From NCBI GenBank assembly GCA_034189085.1, contig JAXHVH010000001.1, forward strand, positions 169,991 to 233,990: a stretch of 64,000 bases of DNA, in the 5' to 3' direction. A program made the position numbers and the translations under genes. The notes under the pieces are model-generated. The model was not told where the DNA came from, ran no database searches, and worked only from the letters and a program-made list of their open reading frames with translations. Positions 53,590-62,198 of this stretch are shown piece after piece (the stretch's first letter is position 1; every line of letters begins with the position of its first letter). The stretch is from M55B129 sp034189085 (GTDB lineage: Bacteria; Bacillota; Dethiobacteria; DTU022).

Positions 53590-53630
53590 GTTATTCTTAC
53601 CTCCCCCCTGAACTGTTAAACGCCCTTCTC

Positions 53631-54122
53631 CTATTGATATTTATCTAAAATTTTTTGTACTTTATCGGCAGTCAGCCTTCCGTGCGGCTCGTTGTTGATT
53701 GTAATAACGGGAGCCAGGGCACAGGCCCCGATACAGGCAACTTCCTCCAGGGTAAAGCGCAGATCGTCGGTTGTTTCACCATTTTCAATACCGAGGATCT
53801 CTTCAATCCGCGCTGCAATTTTCGGACTACCCTGAATGTGGCAGGCTGTCCCCTTGCAGACCCTGATAATATTGCGTCCCCGCGGTTTCAGCTTAAACTG
53901 GGCATAAAAAGTAGCCACCCCGTAAAGCCGGCTGAGAGGAATACGCATTAGATAGGAAACTCTCTCCATAGCCGGGCGAGGTAAATAACCGTAATGTTCC
54001 TGAACTTTTTGGAGAATGGGAATAACCATCTCCTTTTTCCCGTAATAAGGTGTGACAATTTCATCGATAGCATTGAGATCAATTTTTTCCTCAATATCCG
54101 AAATCGCAACGTTCGAATTCAT
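53631..54122 (-). CDS. hydC: [2Fe-2S] NuoE/HydC-type subunit
   Basis: A 163-residue thioredoxin-like [2Fe-2S] protein. The N-terminal helical part has ILQKVQEHYGYLPRPAMERV; the cluster ligands are in CKGTACHIQG and ACIGACALAPV. It partners the HydB/NuoF subunit in NAD(H)-linked hydrogenase or formate dehydrogenase complexes. The ATG at 54122 is preceded by GGAGGT. No hydrogenase or dehydrogenase large subunit is found in the window. Confidence 0.92.
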   Translation of the reverse strand: MNSNVAISDIEEKIDLNAIDEIVTPYYGKKEMVIPILQKVQEHYGYLPRPAMERVSYLMRIPLSRLYGVATFYAQFKLKPRGRNIIRVCKGTACHIQGSPKIAARIEEILGIENGETTDDLRFTLEEVACIGACALAPVITINNEPHGRLTADKVQKILDKYQ

Positions 54123-54238
54123 TTTATTACCTCCATTCTCAGGGCACAATTGCTTCTGTGCTATTGTTTCAAATAACCCTTATTACTACTTAAATAATTA
54201 CTCATGTTATGGCAGCAATCCTGCCGGGCTCCGGATAT

Positions 54239-54934
54239 TTATTCTGCCAGCTTTAGTGGGGTAAACAAAATGCCATCCGCAGCTATGAAGTAATACCGGA
54301 CACCGTTCCTTTCCCCCTGAAAAATATAGTCACGCCCGCTGTCATGAATGTGGCCGAAGACACAGGCAGCCACTCCATATTCTTCCAGAAGATCAGTGAA
54401 GGCACTCTGCTGCCCCCGCCGTGGAAAGGGGGGGAAATGAATAGCGGCAATCAGGGTTGCTGAAGATGAAGGAGCAGCACTTTCCAGTGATAATCTCAAG
54501 CGCTGCACTTCGCGCTGATATATTTTTTGATCATGATCGCTGTCAAATCCGTCTTCACCGGGGCAGATCCAGCCCCTGGTTCCGCATACAATATAATCGC
54601 CCCATACAAAATGATCATTCTGCAGGGCATAAACCGAGAACGGAAGCTCTTCCCTTACTTTACTGATAGATGACCACCAGTAGTCATGATTGCCTTTGAC
54701 CAAAACCTTGGTTCCGTTAAGAGAATTTAGCCACTGTAAATCTTCAGCAGCCTCATGCAGGTGCATAGCCCATGATATATCACCGGCCACAATAACCAGA
54801 TCTTTTTCTCCAACAACGCGTTGCCAGTTATCCCTGATCTTTTCAGTGTGTCCGACCCATTCCGGCCCAAATATATCCATCAGTTTATCCAACCCGTGGG
54901 ACAGATGAAGATCTCCAATAGCATAAATAGCCAT
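54239..54934 (-). CDS. Calcineurin-like metallophosphoesterase
   Basis: A 231-residue phosphoesterase with all five family motifs: GDLHLSHG, AGDISWAMH, GNHDYWW, HFPP and FGHIHDSG. It needs a dinuclear metal centre. The substrate is not known; the closest general type is the YpbG/YkuE-like single-domain hydrolases. The ATG at 54934 lies seven bases after GGAG; the frame is open slightly further. The segment from its end to hydC (about 115 bases) has no gene. Confidence 0.88.
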   Translation of the reverse strand: MAIYAIGDLHLSHGLDKLMDIFGPEWVGHTEKIRDNWQRVVGEKDLVIVAGDISWAMHLHEAAEDLQWLNSLNGTKVLVKGNHDYWWSSISKVREELPFSVYALQNDHFVWGDYIVCGTRGWICPGEDGFDSDHDQKIYQREVQRLRLSLESAAPSSSATLIAAIHFPPFPRRGQQSAFTDLLEEYGVAACVFGHIHDSGRDYIFQGERNGVRYYFIAADGILFTPLKLAE

Positions 54935-55113
54935 ATCTAAACTCCAAGTATAATATGCCGGCAAACCAGAAAAACAGCAATCTTTAAACTGTGCCTCCCC
55001 GTCTCAACAACCGGCTTAAAACACAAAACCCCCTTAATATTACTAAAAGGACAAGAAGAATGCAAAAGGACCTTTTTTCTACTTATTGATACTAATTACA
55101 GCGAAAACTAAGC

Positions 55114-55143
55114 TTTACAAATATTTTAATAAAATGATATAAT
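55114..55143 (+). promoter_or_regulatory. Promoter of the TetR gene
   Basis: -35 TTTACA (55114-55119) and -10 TATAAT (55138-55143) are separated by 18 bases. It is followed by the AAGGAGGT ribosome site before the ATG at 55196. Confidence 0.7.
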
Positions 55144-55195
55144 GTCGCCGTAGTTCATTTTTCATCTCATCCTGTTCAAGGAGGTCGGAATAAAA

Positions 55196-55831
55196 ATGGA
55201 TCAAGCTACCAATCGCCGGCCACGTCGATATTTGCGCAGCAGAATAACCCGGAAACTAATTCTCGATACTGCCCTGGATGTTTTTCTCAAGGAAGGGTAC
55301 GCCAAAACAACCATTGCCAAAATCAGCGACCAGGCAAAAGTCGGATACGGCACTGTATACAGCCATTTTAAAGGCAAAGATGATATTCTCAACAATGTCG
55401 TCGACAATGTCCTCGACGAGTTCTATAATTTGCTTGAAGTCCCATTCGCTCCGGATTCTCTTAAAGAAGCGCACCAGGACTATTACAATCTTGTATTAAC
55501 TTCACTGCGTCTATCTGAAAAGCATCGCCCCATCATGAAGGTATACCAGGAAGCACTCGGTAAATCGGCATCTATAACGGAACACTGGCATAACATAAAA
55601 GAACAATTTATTAAGAGCGCAGCCCATTCTTTTTCCTATTCGCAGGAAAAAGGGATTGCCAGACATTTCGACAACCAGCTGATTGCCAAAACCTATATTT
55701 TACTCGTTGATCGTTTTATCTGGGAAGTAGTAAATGAAAAAGAAGCTAATCTCGAAAAAATAGCCGGGACAATAGTAGATATGCTCTTTCACGGTTTCTT
55801 CATCACCGACAGCGATAGCAAGAATAAGTAA
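55196..55831 (+). CDS. TetR-family transcriptional regulator
   Basis: A 211-residue regulator. The N-terminal HTH (about residues 17-63) reads LILDTALDVFLKEGYAKTTI, then ISDQAKVGYGTVYSHFKGKD, the TetR signature. The C-terminal ligand domain is not recognisable. It is on the plus strand, convergent with the cyclo-ligase gene five bases on, and diverges from the phosphoesterase. Its target cannot be read from the window. A strong promoter and ribosome site suggest good expression. Such proteins often bind acyl-CoAs or drugs. Confidence 0.9.
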   Translation: MDQATNRRPRRYLRSRITRKLILDTALDVFLKEGYAKTTIAKISDQAKVGYGTVYSHFKGKDDILNNVVDNVLDEFYNLLEVPFAPDSLKEAHQDYYNLVLTSLRLSEKHRPIMKVYQEALGKSASITEHWHNIKEQFIKSAAHSFSYSQEKGIARHFDNQLIAKTYILLVDRFIWEVVNEKEANLEKIAGTIVDMLFHGFFITDSDSKNK

Positions 55832-55836
55832 GTCTT

Positions 55837-56415
55837 TCAAGCCCGGGAGGCATTAATAACTTTACTTTCGGTTATTATAAAATCAACAGGGCGGTCCCAG
55901 CTTTCCACCGGCACTGAAGGGACAATCTGTATTTCAAAAGCAAGGGCTACAAGAGGAACATTAGACTTTAAAAGGGGGAAAAATCGATCATAGTAACCCC
56001 CGCCATAACCCAGGCGGTTGCCGTCATTGTCAAAGGCCACCCCGGGAACTATGAGCAGATCAATAACATCGGGAAGATAGGGTCGCAGTTTTCCTTCTTT
56101 CGGTTCTGGGATTCCATAACTTCCGGGAGCAAGATCTTCTTCCCAGTCAAGAATTCGAGAGGGAATAAGCTCTCTTGATTTTGGTTTGGTCTTTGGAGCA
56201 AGGGCTGTTTTCCCTTCTTCGATAACCCTTTCCACCATCGGCCTGGTGACAACTTCACTGCCGAAAGAAATAAAAAACATCACTGTTTCTGCACTTTGAT
56301 AAGCCGGCAGGCTAAATAACCTTTCTGCAATCTGAAAGCTTTTTGCATTTATTTGCTCGTCGGAAAGCCGGTCCCGCCGATCAATTATCAGGCGGCGCAG
56401 TTCTTTTTTATTCAT
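55837..56415 (-). CDS. yqgN: 5-formyltetrahydrofolate cyclo-ligase
   Basis: A 192-residue ATP-dependent enzyme converting 5-formyl- to 5,10-methenyltetrahydrofolate. It has the N-terminal LRRLIIDRRDRLSDEQ, the substrate loop SYGIPEPKEG, DLLIVPGVAFD, and the ATP motif GNRLGYGGGYYDRF. The E. coli homologue is next to 6S RNA, but here the 6S gene lies far away at 28.5 kb. It may serve one-carbon or acetyl-CoA pathway metabolism of an anaerobe. Confidence 0.95.
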   Translation of the reverse strand: MNKKELRRLIIDRRDRLSDEQINAKSFQIAERLFSLPAYQSAETVMFFISFGSEVVTRPMVERVIEEGKTALAPKTKPKSRELIPSRILDWEEDLAPGSYGIPEPKEGKLRPYLPDVIDLLIVPGVAFDNDGNRLGYGGGYYDRFFPLLKSNVPLVALAFEIQIVPSVPVESWDRPVDFIITESKVINASRA

Positions 56416-56505
56416 TGATTATGCTCCCCTGCGAGATGAATTGAAAAGATCTGATCAAACAACCAGGCCCGTTAACAGGAGGGGCTGTTTAGCTAACAAC
56501 TGAGC

Positions 56506-57978
56506 CTAATACGACCGGGCAAAATAAACTGATGCAGTTGCTTTTTTCCCGCAAACCAGGCATCGATTAGAATCTGTTTCCAAATCAAAGGGTATGCAGC
56601 GAATTGTCGCTTTTGTATCTTCCTTCACCTTTTCTTCGCATTTGGGATCACCGCACCATGAAGTGGCAAAAAAACCGCGCTTTTCCGCCATAATTGTTTT
56701 GAACTCTTCATAATCTGAGCCGCTGTGGGTATTATCAAGGCGAAACTGATCGGCTTTCTTGAACATATCTTTTTGAATCTCTTCTAAAAGTTGCGGCAGC
56801 CTCCGGCCCAGATCATCCCGGGGAACAAATTCTTTCTCTCCACTGTCCCTACGGACGAGAACAACCTGCCCTTTGTCAAGGTCTTTTGGCCCCAGTTCTA
56901 TGCGAACGGGAATTCCCCTCATTTCCCATTCATTAAATTTCCAACCGGGCGAATACTCTTCGCGATCATCCAGTTTGATCCTGAAATTTTGTTCAAGTAA
57001 ATCCTTCAGTTCATGCACAGCTGCAAGCACTCTTTCACGATCTTTCCTGGTCAAAATAGGGATAACCACCACCTGGATCGGCGCCATGCGGGGAGGGAGA
57101 ACAAGACCGCGGTCGTCTCCATGGACCATAATGAGGGCCCCGATCAGCCTGGTTGAAACCCCCCAGGAAGTTTGCCAGACATGCTTCAGCTGTTCGTCCT
57201 GATCAAGGAAGGTTATATCGAAGACCCTGGCAAAGTGCTGCCCCAGGTTATGTGAGGTGCCGGCCTGCAGGGCTCGGCCGTCGCTCATCATTGCTTCAAT
57301 GGAATAGGTGCGCAGGGCTCCGGCAAATTTTTCACGCTCAGTTTTACGTCCCGCAATCGCAGGAATAGCCATTTCATTCTCAAGAAACTCTTTGTAAACT
57401 CCGAGCATCTTCAGGGTCTCTTCTTCAGCTTCTTCTTCAGTGCGGTGACAGGTGTGGCCTTCCTGCCATAAAAATTCTGAAGTGCGGAGAAAGGGACGGG
57501 TCGATTTTTCCCAGCGCACTACATTGCACCACTGATTGATCAGGATGGGTAGATCTCGCCATGACTGGACCCAGCGGGAATAAAAATCACAAATTATTGC
57601 TTCAGAAGTAGGTCGAATCACCAGGGGCTCGGTTAAAATTTCGTTTCCCCCCTTGGTAACCCAGGCCATTTCTGGAGCAAAGCCCTCTACATGTTCAGCT
57701 TCTTTCTGCAGCAATTCCTGGGGAATTAACAACGGGAAATAAGCATTCTCATGCCCCGTTTCCCTGAATTTTCGATCGAGCAATTCCTGGATCTTTTCCC
57801 AGAGGGCGTAACCTGCTGGCCGGATAGCCATGAAGCCCTTGACCGGGGCGTAATCCATCATTTTTGTTTTCAAAATAACATCGATATACCACTGCGAATA
57901 GTCAACCTCTTTGGGAGTAATCTCCCTGACAAATTCTTTTTCCTGTGCTTTTTTACCGCGCCCCGTATTCTGATCCAC
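56506..57978 (-). CDS. proS: Prolyl-tRNA synthetase (archaeal/eukaryal type)
   Basis: A 490-residue class II synthetase of the short type without the bacterial editing insertion. It has motif 1 with FMAIRPAGYALWEKIQ, the motif 2 region RWEKSTRPFLRTSEFLWQEGHT, GDDRGLVLPPRMAP in motif 3, an anticodon-binding domain, and a C-terminal zinc-binding segment with CGDPKCEEK and RCLVCGKK. This form is widespread in some Firmicutes. No T-box precedes it; the leader of about 30 bases has a palindrome AGACTAGTCT (58005-58014). Confidence 0.95.
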   Translation of the reverse strand: MDQNTGRGKKAQEKEFVREITPKEVDYSQWYIDVILKTKMMDYAPVKGFMAIRPAGYALWEKIQELLDRKFRETGHENAYFPLLIPQELLQKEAEHVEGFAPEMAWVTKGGNEILTEPLVIRPTSEAIICDFYSRWVQSWRDLPILINQWCNVVRWEKSTRPFLRTSEFLWQEGHTCHRTEEEAEEETLKMLGVYKEFLENEMAIPAIAGRKTEREKFAGALRTYSIEAMMSDGRALQAGTSHNLGQHFARVFDITFLDQDEQLKHVWQTSWGVSTRLIGALIMVHGDDRGLVLPPRMAPIQVVVIPILTRKDRERVLAAVHELKDLLEQNFRIKLDDREEYSPGWKFNEWEMRGIPVRIELGPKDLDKGQVVLVRRDSGEKEFVPRDDLGRRLPQLLEEIQKDMFKKADQFRLDNTHSGSDYEEFKTIMAEKRGFFATSWCGDPKCEEKVKEDTKATIRCIPFDLETDSNRCLVCGKKATASVYFARSY

Positions 57979-58016
57979 CGTTTAACCATCCTTTCATCTA
58001 AAACAGACTAGTCTAA

Positions 58017-58045
58017 AAACAGGTACCAATAACAGGCACCTGTTT
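58017..58045 (-). terminator. Rho-independent terminator between the fusion gene and proS
   Basis: AACAGGTGCC and GGTACCTGTT pair over ten positions (one G-U) around a seven-base loop, followed by five T residues on the minus strand. It ends transcription of the aminotransferase/reductase gene about 40 bases after its stop. Confidence 0.8.
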
Positions 58046-58082
58046 ATTTTAACACAGTTTTCTGCTCTCAACCACTTCCCCA

Positions 58083-60710
58083 TCAGCGAATCGCTGCTTT
58101 GCGGCGGGCTTCCAAAACACGCTGCCAGCTGTCTTCGCTCAGGGGACGATTGAAACTGCGGAAGCTGGCCAGCTTGAAACCATGTTCGGCGGCCCAGTAT
58201 CGTGTCTGCAGGATGGTTTCCAGATTAACCCCCGAAGAACCAATGCTGTAATGCTTGTAATGTTTTTCCAGGCCCAGCATCATCGTTTCCGCCATGCAGG
58301 CATAAGCAAGCCCTTCTTCAAAACCAAAATCCCATCCCAGTGAAGGCTTACCCGGCACCTCGATGACTCCGCCGTCAATAACCAGAACGTCAGGCCTGGC
58401 CGCATCGACCTCTTCGCTCACATTGGCCGGGCGGGAAATATCACAGACAATCGCTCCTTCCCGTAAATTTCCGGCATGAATTACTTTTTCCGTGGCACTG
58501 GTGGCACTGATTACCACATCGGCCCGGGCAAGGACGGCATCAATGTCAGTGGAAAATTCAATTAGCCCAAGACGCTTTCCCTCTCCGTCAACAAATTCTT
58601 CAAAGGCATCCATTGAAGCATCCGGTTCAGGCAGATAAAGGCATTTGGCCAGCAAGTGTCCCATGCTGCCATCTTTCAGGGGCCTCCCCTGATGCAGCAG
58701 GGCAGATTGGTAACGGTATATCTCAGCGGCAACCATGTGCAAACGTTCACTGGCTGTCTGATTGTTGGGATTACCGATCAGGATCAGGCGGGGAACAGTT
58801 TCTGAAAGAAGCAGTGAAATACCCCTCCCGATAGAACCAGTTGCCCCGACAATAGCCGCAGTGCTCTCGGAGCGGTTAACCTGCAATTTTTCTGTTGCCG
58901 TATTAACCGCATCCACTGCAGCCACTACGGTGTAACTGTTGCCGGTGGTGATGGGAACACCTTCATTCTTTAAATAAAGGCCGCCCATCGAGGCAACAGC
59001 AGTAAAAGCACCGAGACCGACGATCCGGGCGCCCCGATCGCGGGCCATTGCCACCGCCGCTTTTAACTCTTTCAGAGATTGACTGCGGGGCATGGCCAAA
59101 AAATCGTCGGTGGTTCTGGATAAAGCAATAAATTCGCCGTAAGCACTTTTACCGGCGGCAGAATTAATTCTTGTCCGTCCGGCAACAAAGGGTTCCACCA
59201 TACCATTGAAGCGAGTTGTTAAATTGGCCAGCTCTGTCTGATTGAAAGCAAGCAGGCTGCTGTCAAACTGGTGATAACTTTGCAAATCAAGGGCATGGAT
59301 CAGGAAAGCAAAGCGTCCCTCATCAGAATCTTCGCCCGGGGCTACTTCCGGAGCCCGGTAGGGGACAAATGAAGAAAACTTTGATTTTTTGATTTGTTCA
59401 GGATCACGGACAAGATAGGACAGAAAACGAGCTGTATTGCCCTCGCTGAGCACTTTCAACATTTCTTTCAAACCATGCAGGGCTTTCCTGCACTCTTCTT
59501 CCGAGATGATCAACGGGGGTTCTATACGGATAACCGCATTCCCATTCAGAGTCGGGGCAACCCGGATCTTTTCTACATTGAGAAGATATGATGAAATAGC
59601 CGGGGTTAAAAGCTCCTGCTCGGCCATAATACCGAGAAGGCTCCCGGGAAACTGCCGGCGGTCCATATTAAATTCAAGTCCCAGCATCAGGCCGCGTCCA
59701 CGGACAGATTTAATCAGGTCGGGATACTGCTCCTGCAGCTCCAGCAAGCCTTCCCGAAATGCAGCCCCTTTCTTCCGGACATCTTTCAAAAGAGCCCCGT
59801 TATGGGCAGTCAAGAGATCTATTACCCTGATGCCAACCCGGCAGGCCAATGAGTTGCCAGCAAAAGTCGAAGAATGTTTCATGGCAAAATCTTCGTTATA
59901 GGCAGCATCATTGCTCAAACAAGCCCCGATAGGAATTACTCCACCGCCCAGGGCTTTGGCCAGGACCATCACATCGGGAACCACCGCTTCTTCCTCACAA
60001 GCGAAGAGTTTGCCGGTCCGCCCCAGACCGCTCTGGATTTCATCGAATATAAGAAGCACATTGTGTTCACGGCACAGGTCTTTTACTCCGGGCAGGTAAC
60101 CGGCAGGAGGTTCAACTATACCCCCCTCACCCTGGATGGGTTCGACAATGAAAGCAGCATAGTAATCCGGGCGTTCTTTTAGTTCCTTTTCGAGCGCATC
60201 CAGATCACCAAAAGGAACATGATGAAAATACTGGGCCGGTGCTTTAAAGGCTTTCTGGTAAGCCAGATTTCCGGTCGCCGAAAGGGCTCCAAAAGTCTTA
60301 CCGTGGAAACTGTTTTCTGCAGACAGTATACCGGGCCGGCCGGTAGCCGATCGGCAAAGTTTAATTGCCGCTTCGACAGCTTCCGCTCCGCTGTTGACAA
60401 AAGTAACATATTCAAGCCCATCCGGGGAAATTTCAACAAGACGCCTGGCAAGATCGCCGGCGGCAACCATAGCTGAGGGTTGAATGAAACCTGGCTCCCC
60501 TGATTGATGATAGCTTGTTATTGTTTCCCATATTGGAGCTGGGTTGTGACCAAAAGGCAACGCCCCATAGGCTGCTATGCAATCCAGGTAACAATTCCCT
60601 TTGTTGTCATAAAGCCAGCAGTCTTCTCCGCAGACATATTCCTGGTCCAGCTTGATGCTTTCAAGCATTTCTCCCAGGTACGGATTAACGTAACGGGTAA
60701 AATTATTCAT
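58083..60710 (-). CDS. Fusion of class III aminotransferase and AAR-like acyl (ACP/CoA) reductase
   Basis: An 875-residue two-domain protein. Residues 1-425 are a complete fold-type I class III (ornithine/GABA type) aminotransferase: VNSGAEAVEAAIK, IVEPIQGEGGI, LIFDEIQSGLGRTGK and the PLP lysine at about residue 252 in VLAKALGGG. Residues 465-875 resemble cyanobacterial long-chain acyl-ACP reductase (AAR): GLGAFTAVASMGG with ITTGNSYTVVAAVDAV, the NADPH loop VGATGSIGRG (about 621), and GLAYACMAETMMLGLE with a Cys (about 805) at the place of the AAR acyl-thioester cysteine. AAR turns acyl-ACP or acyl-CoA into an aldehyde. A linked aminotransferase could convert that aldehyde to an amine. The start ATG 60710 follows GGGAGG by seven bases. 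Confidence 0.82.
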   Translation of the reverse strand: MNNFTRYVNPYLGEMLESIKLDQEYVCGEDCWLYDNKGNCYLDCIAAYGALPFGHNPAPIWETITSYHQSGEPGFIQPSAMVAAGDLARRLVEISPDGLEYVTFVNSGAEAVEAAIKLCRSATGRPGILSAENSFHGKTFGALSATGNLAYQKAFKAPAQYFHHVPFGDLDALEKELKERPDYYAAFIVEPIQGEGGIVEPPAGYLPGVKDLCREHNVLLIFDEIQSGLGRTGKLFACEEEAVVPDVMVLAKALGGGVIPIGACLSNDAAYNEDFAMKHSSTFAGNSLACRVGIRVIDLLTAHNGALLKDVRKKGAAFREGLLELQEQYPDLIKSVRGRGLMLGLEFNMDRRQFPGSLLGIMAEQELLTPAISSYLLNVEKIRVAPTLNGNAVIRIEPPLIISEEECRKALHGLKEMLKVLSEGNTARFLSYLVRDPEQIKKSKFSSFVPYRAPEVAPGEDSDEGRFAFLIHALDLQSYHQFDSSLLAFNQTELANLTTRFNGMVEPFVAGRTRINSAAGKSAYGEFIALSRTTDDFLAMPRSQSLKELKAAVAMARDRGARIVGLGAFTAVASMGGLYLKNEGVPITTGNSYTVVAAVDAVNTATEKLQVNRSESTAAIVGATGSIGRGISLLLSETVPRLILIGNPNNQTASERLHMVAAEIYRYQSALLHQGRPLKDGSMGHLLAKCLYLPEPDASMDAFEEFVDGEGKRLGLIEFSTDIDAVLARADVVISATSATEKVIHAGNLREGAIVCDISRPANVSEEVDAARPDVLVIDGGVIEVPGKPSLGWDFGFEEGLAYACMAETMMLGLEKHYKHYSIGSSGVNLETILQTRYWAAEHGFKLASFRSFNRPLSEDSWQRVLEARRKAAIR

Positions 60711-60731
60711 GCTCAGTCCTCCCGGTATTCT

Positions 60732-60790
60732 GTGCACAAAAATGTGCACGCCAATAGTCATATTTTAACCCGCTTCAGAAAAAAAATCAA
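60732..60790 (-). promoter_or_regulatory. Promoter and palindromic operator candidates of the fusion gene
   Basis: -35 TTGATT (60790-60785) and -10 TAAAAT (60767-60762) have a 17-base spacer. Between the promoter and the ribosome site lies GTGCAC-N6-GTGCAC (60732-60749), a perfect inverted repeat, as expected for an operator at the transcript start. A second imperfect repeat, GATT / AATC around CCGCGG, overlaps the -35 box (about 60782-60808). The regulator is unknown. Confidence 0.55.
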
Positions 60791-60890
60791 CCGCGGTAGA
60801 TTTTTTTTAGCGGTACAACTGCCCGATTGATTTTTTATTAATTGCGGGTTATCACTGATTACTTTATTTACTGATTCTGCGTCCCAACTT

Positions 60891-62198
60891 CTACCGGTCA
60901 TCGCTCCTGGTAATTAGAGATATGGCATGCCGATCAGCTGAGAGATTTTCCTCCAGTAAACCTAACGCTTCCCCACGGTTTACTTCCTGCAGGAGAGCGG
61001 GCAGATCCAAAAGATCGGTGCCCCTGAACCGATAAGCCAGAAAATTATTGGCAATGAATTCGAGCGAGTTGAAACGTCGAATGTAGCTGCCCAGTATTTT
61101 ACGGCGATGGCGTTCAAACTGCTCCACTGTGATGCCATCTGTTTTACTTTTCTCAAGAACAGCCATTATTTTTTCATAAAGTAGATCGGGATCCCTCGTT
61201 TCTCCACCGATCATCGTAAAGCCGTAATTGTATTCAGCGGTATATTCTGCTCCAAAATCTTCATCTATTAAATCTTCTCGGTAAAGTTCATTATACAATT
61301 TTTCGCTGGTGCCAAAGATAATATCGAGCAGCAGTTCCATTAAAATTTCCCGCCGCATCAGTTCCCGTCCTCTCAATTTGCCAACTACTGTATCTTTAAA
61401 CCCGACAAAAAAAAGCGGATCTGAGACTACCAGTTCCTGGACGGTATACCTGCGGTTAATCTCTTCCGGTTCCTCCGGGTAAAGTCGGACAATCGTTCCC
61501 AGAGGCTCATAGTTGCGGGAAGCAAGGTTATTTTCTACCAGCTTACCTACCGCATCCGGTTCCAGGTCCCCCACCACAAAAACAGCCATATTGGCCGGGT
61601 GATAAAAAGTCCTGTAACAACGGTACAGAAGCTCGGGGGTTATTTGAGCAATACTTTCAATGGTTCCGGCTATATCCTTACGCACAGGATGCTTCTGGTA
61701 CAAACTTTCAAGAAGATTAAAGAAAACCCGCCATTGTGGATGATCTTCATACATCTTGATTTCCTGGCCAATAATGCCCTGCTCTTTCTGCACTGTCTGC
61801 TCTGTAAAATAAGGCTCCTGCACAAAATCAAGCAGCACCTGCAGGTTTTTGTCAAAATTTGCTGTGCAGGAAAAAAGATAGGTAGTCTGTGTAAAAGAAG
61901 TAAAAGCATTGGCTGAAGCACCGAGAGTGGCAAAACGATCGAAAACGTTTCCCCGATCATCTTCAAATAGTTTGTGTTCAAGAAAATGAGCCACCCCGTC
62001 GGGAAGTGTGGTCACTTCCTCTTCCGGTTCCACCCTGAAGCTGTTGTCAATAGAACCAAAGCGGGTTGAAAATATAGCATACTTTTTTTCGTACCCGGGT
62101 CTCGGCAGGACGTAGAGATCCATGCCGGGATCAACCCGGTAATGATAAAGGGTTTCCTGTAATACCTGATTTTCTATTGTTTTAAAACTAACCGCCAT
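60891..62198 (-). CDS. M16 zinc metallopeptidase (YmfH type, catalytic)
   Basis: A 435-residue M16 (pitrilysin/processing peptidase family) protein. It retains the inverted zinc motif HFLEH near residue 90, within GVAHFLEHKLFED, with the downstream Glu near residue 165. It pairs with the next gene upstream, whose product lacks that motif, as in YmfF/YmfH of Bacillus. The family degrades peptides; the physiological role is not known. It overlaps the partner gene by 11 bases. Confidence 0.92.
   Translation of the reverse strand: MAVSFKTIENQVLQETLYHYRVDPGMDLYVLPRPGYEKKYAIFSTRFGSIDNSFRVEPEEEVTTLPDGVAHFLEHKLFEDDRGNVFDRFATLGASANAFTSFTQTTYLFSCTANFDKNLQVLLDFVQEPYFTEQTVQKEQGIIGQEIKMYEDHPQWRVFFNLLESLYQKHPVRKDIAGTIESIAQITPELLYRCYRTFYHPANMAVFVVGDLEPDAVGKLVENNLASRNYEPLGTIVRLYPEEPEEINRRYTVQELVVSDPLFFVGFKDTVVGKLRGRELMRREILMELLLDIIFGTSEKLYNELYREDLIDEDFGAEYTAEYNYGFTMIGGETRDPDLLYEKIMAVLEKSKTDGITVEQFERHRRKILGSYIRRFNSLEFIANNFLAYRFRGTDLLDLPALLQEVNRGEALGLLEENLSADRHAISLITRSDDR

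Noticed and set aside
57979..58082. T-box leader before proS
   Set aside because: The region is too short and contains only a terminator of the upstream gene and a small palindrome.
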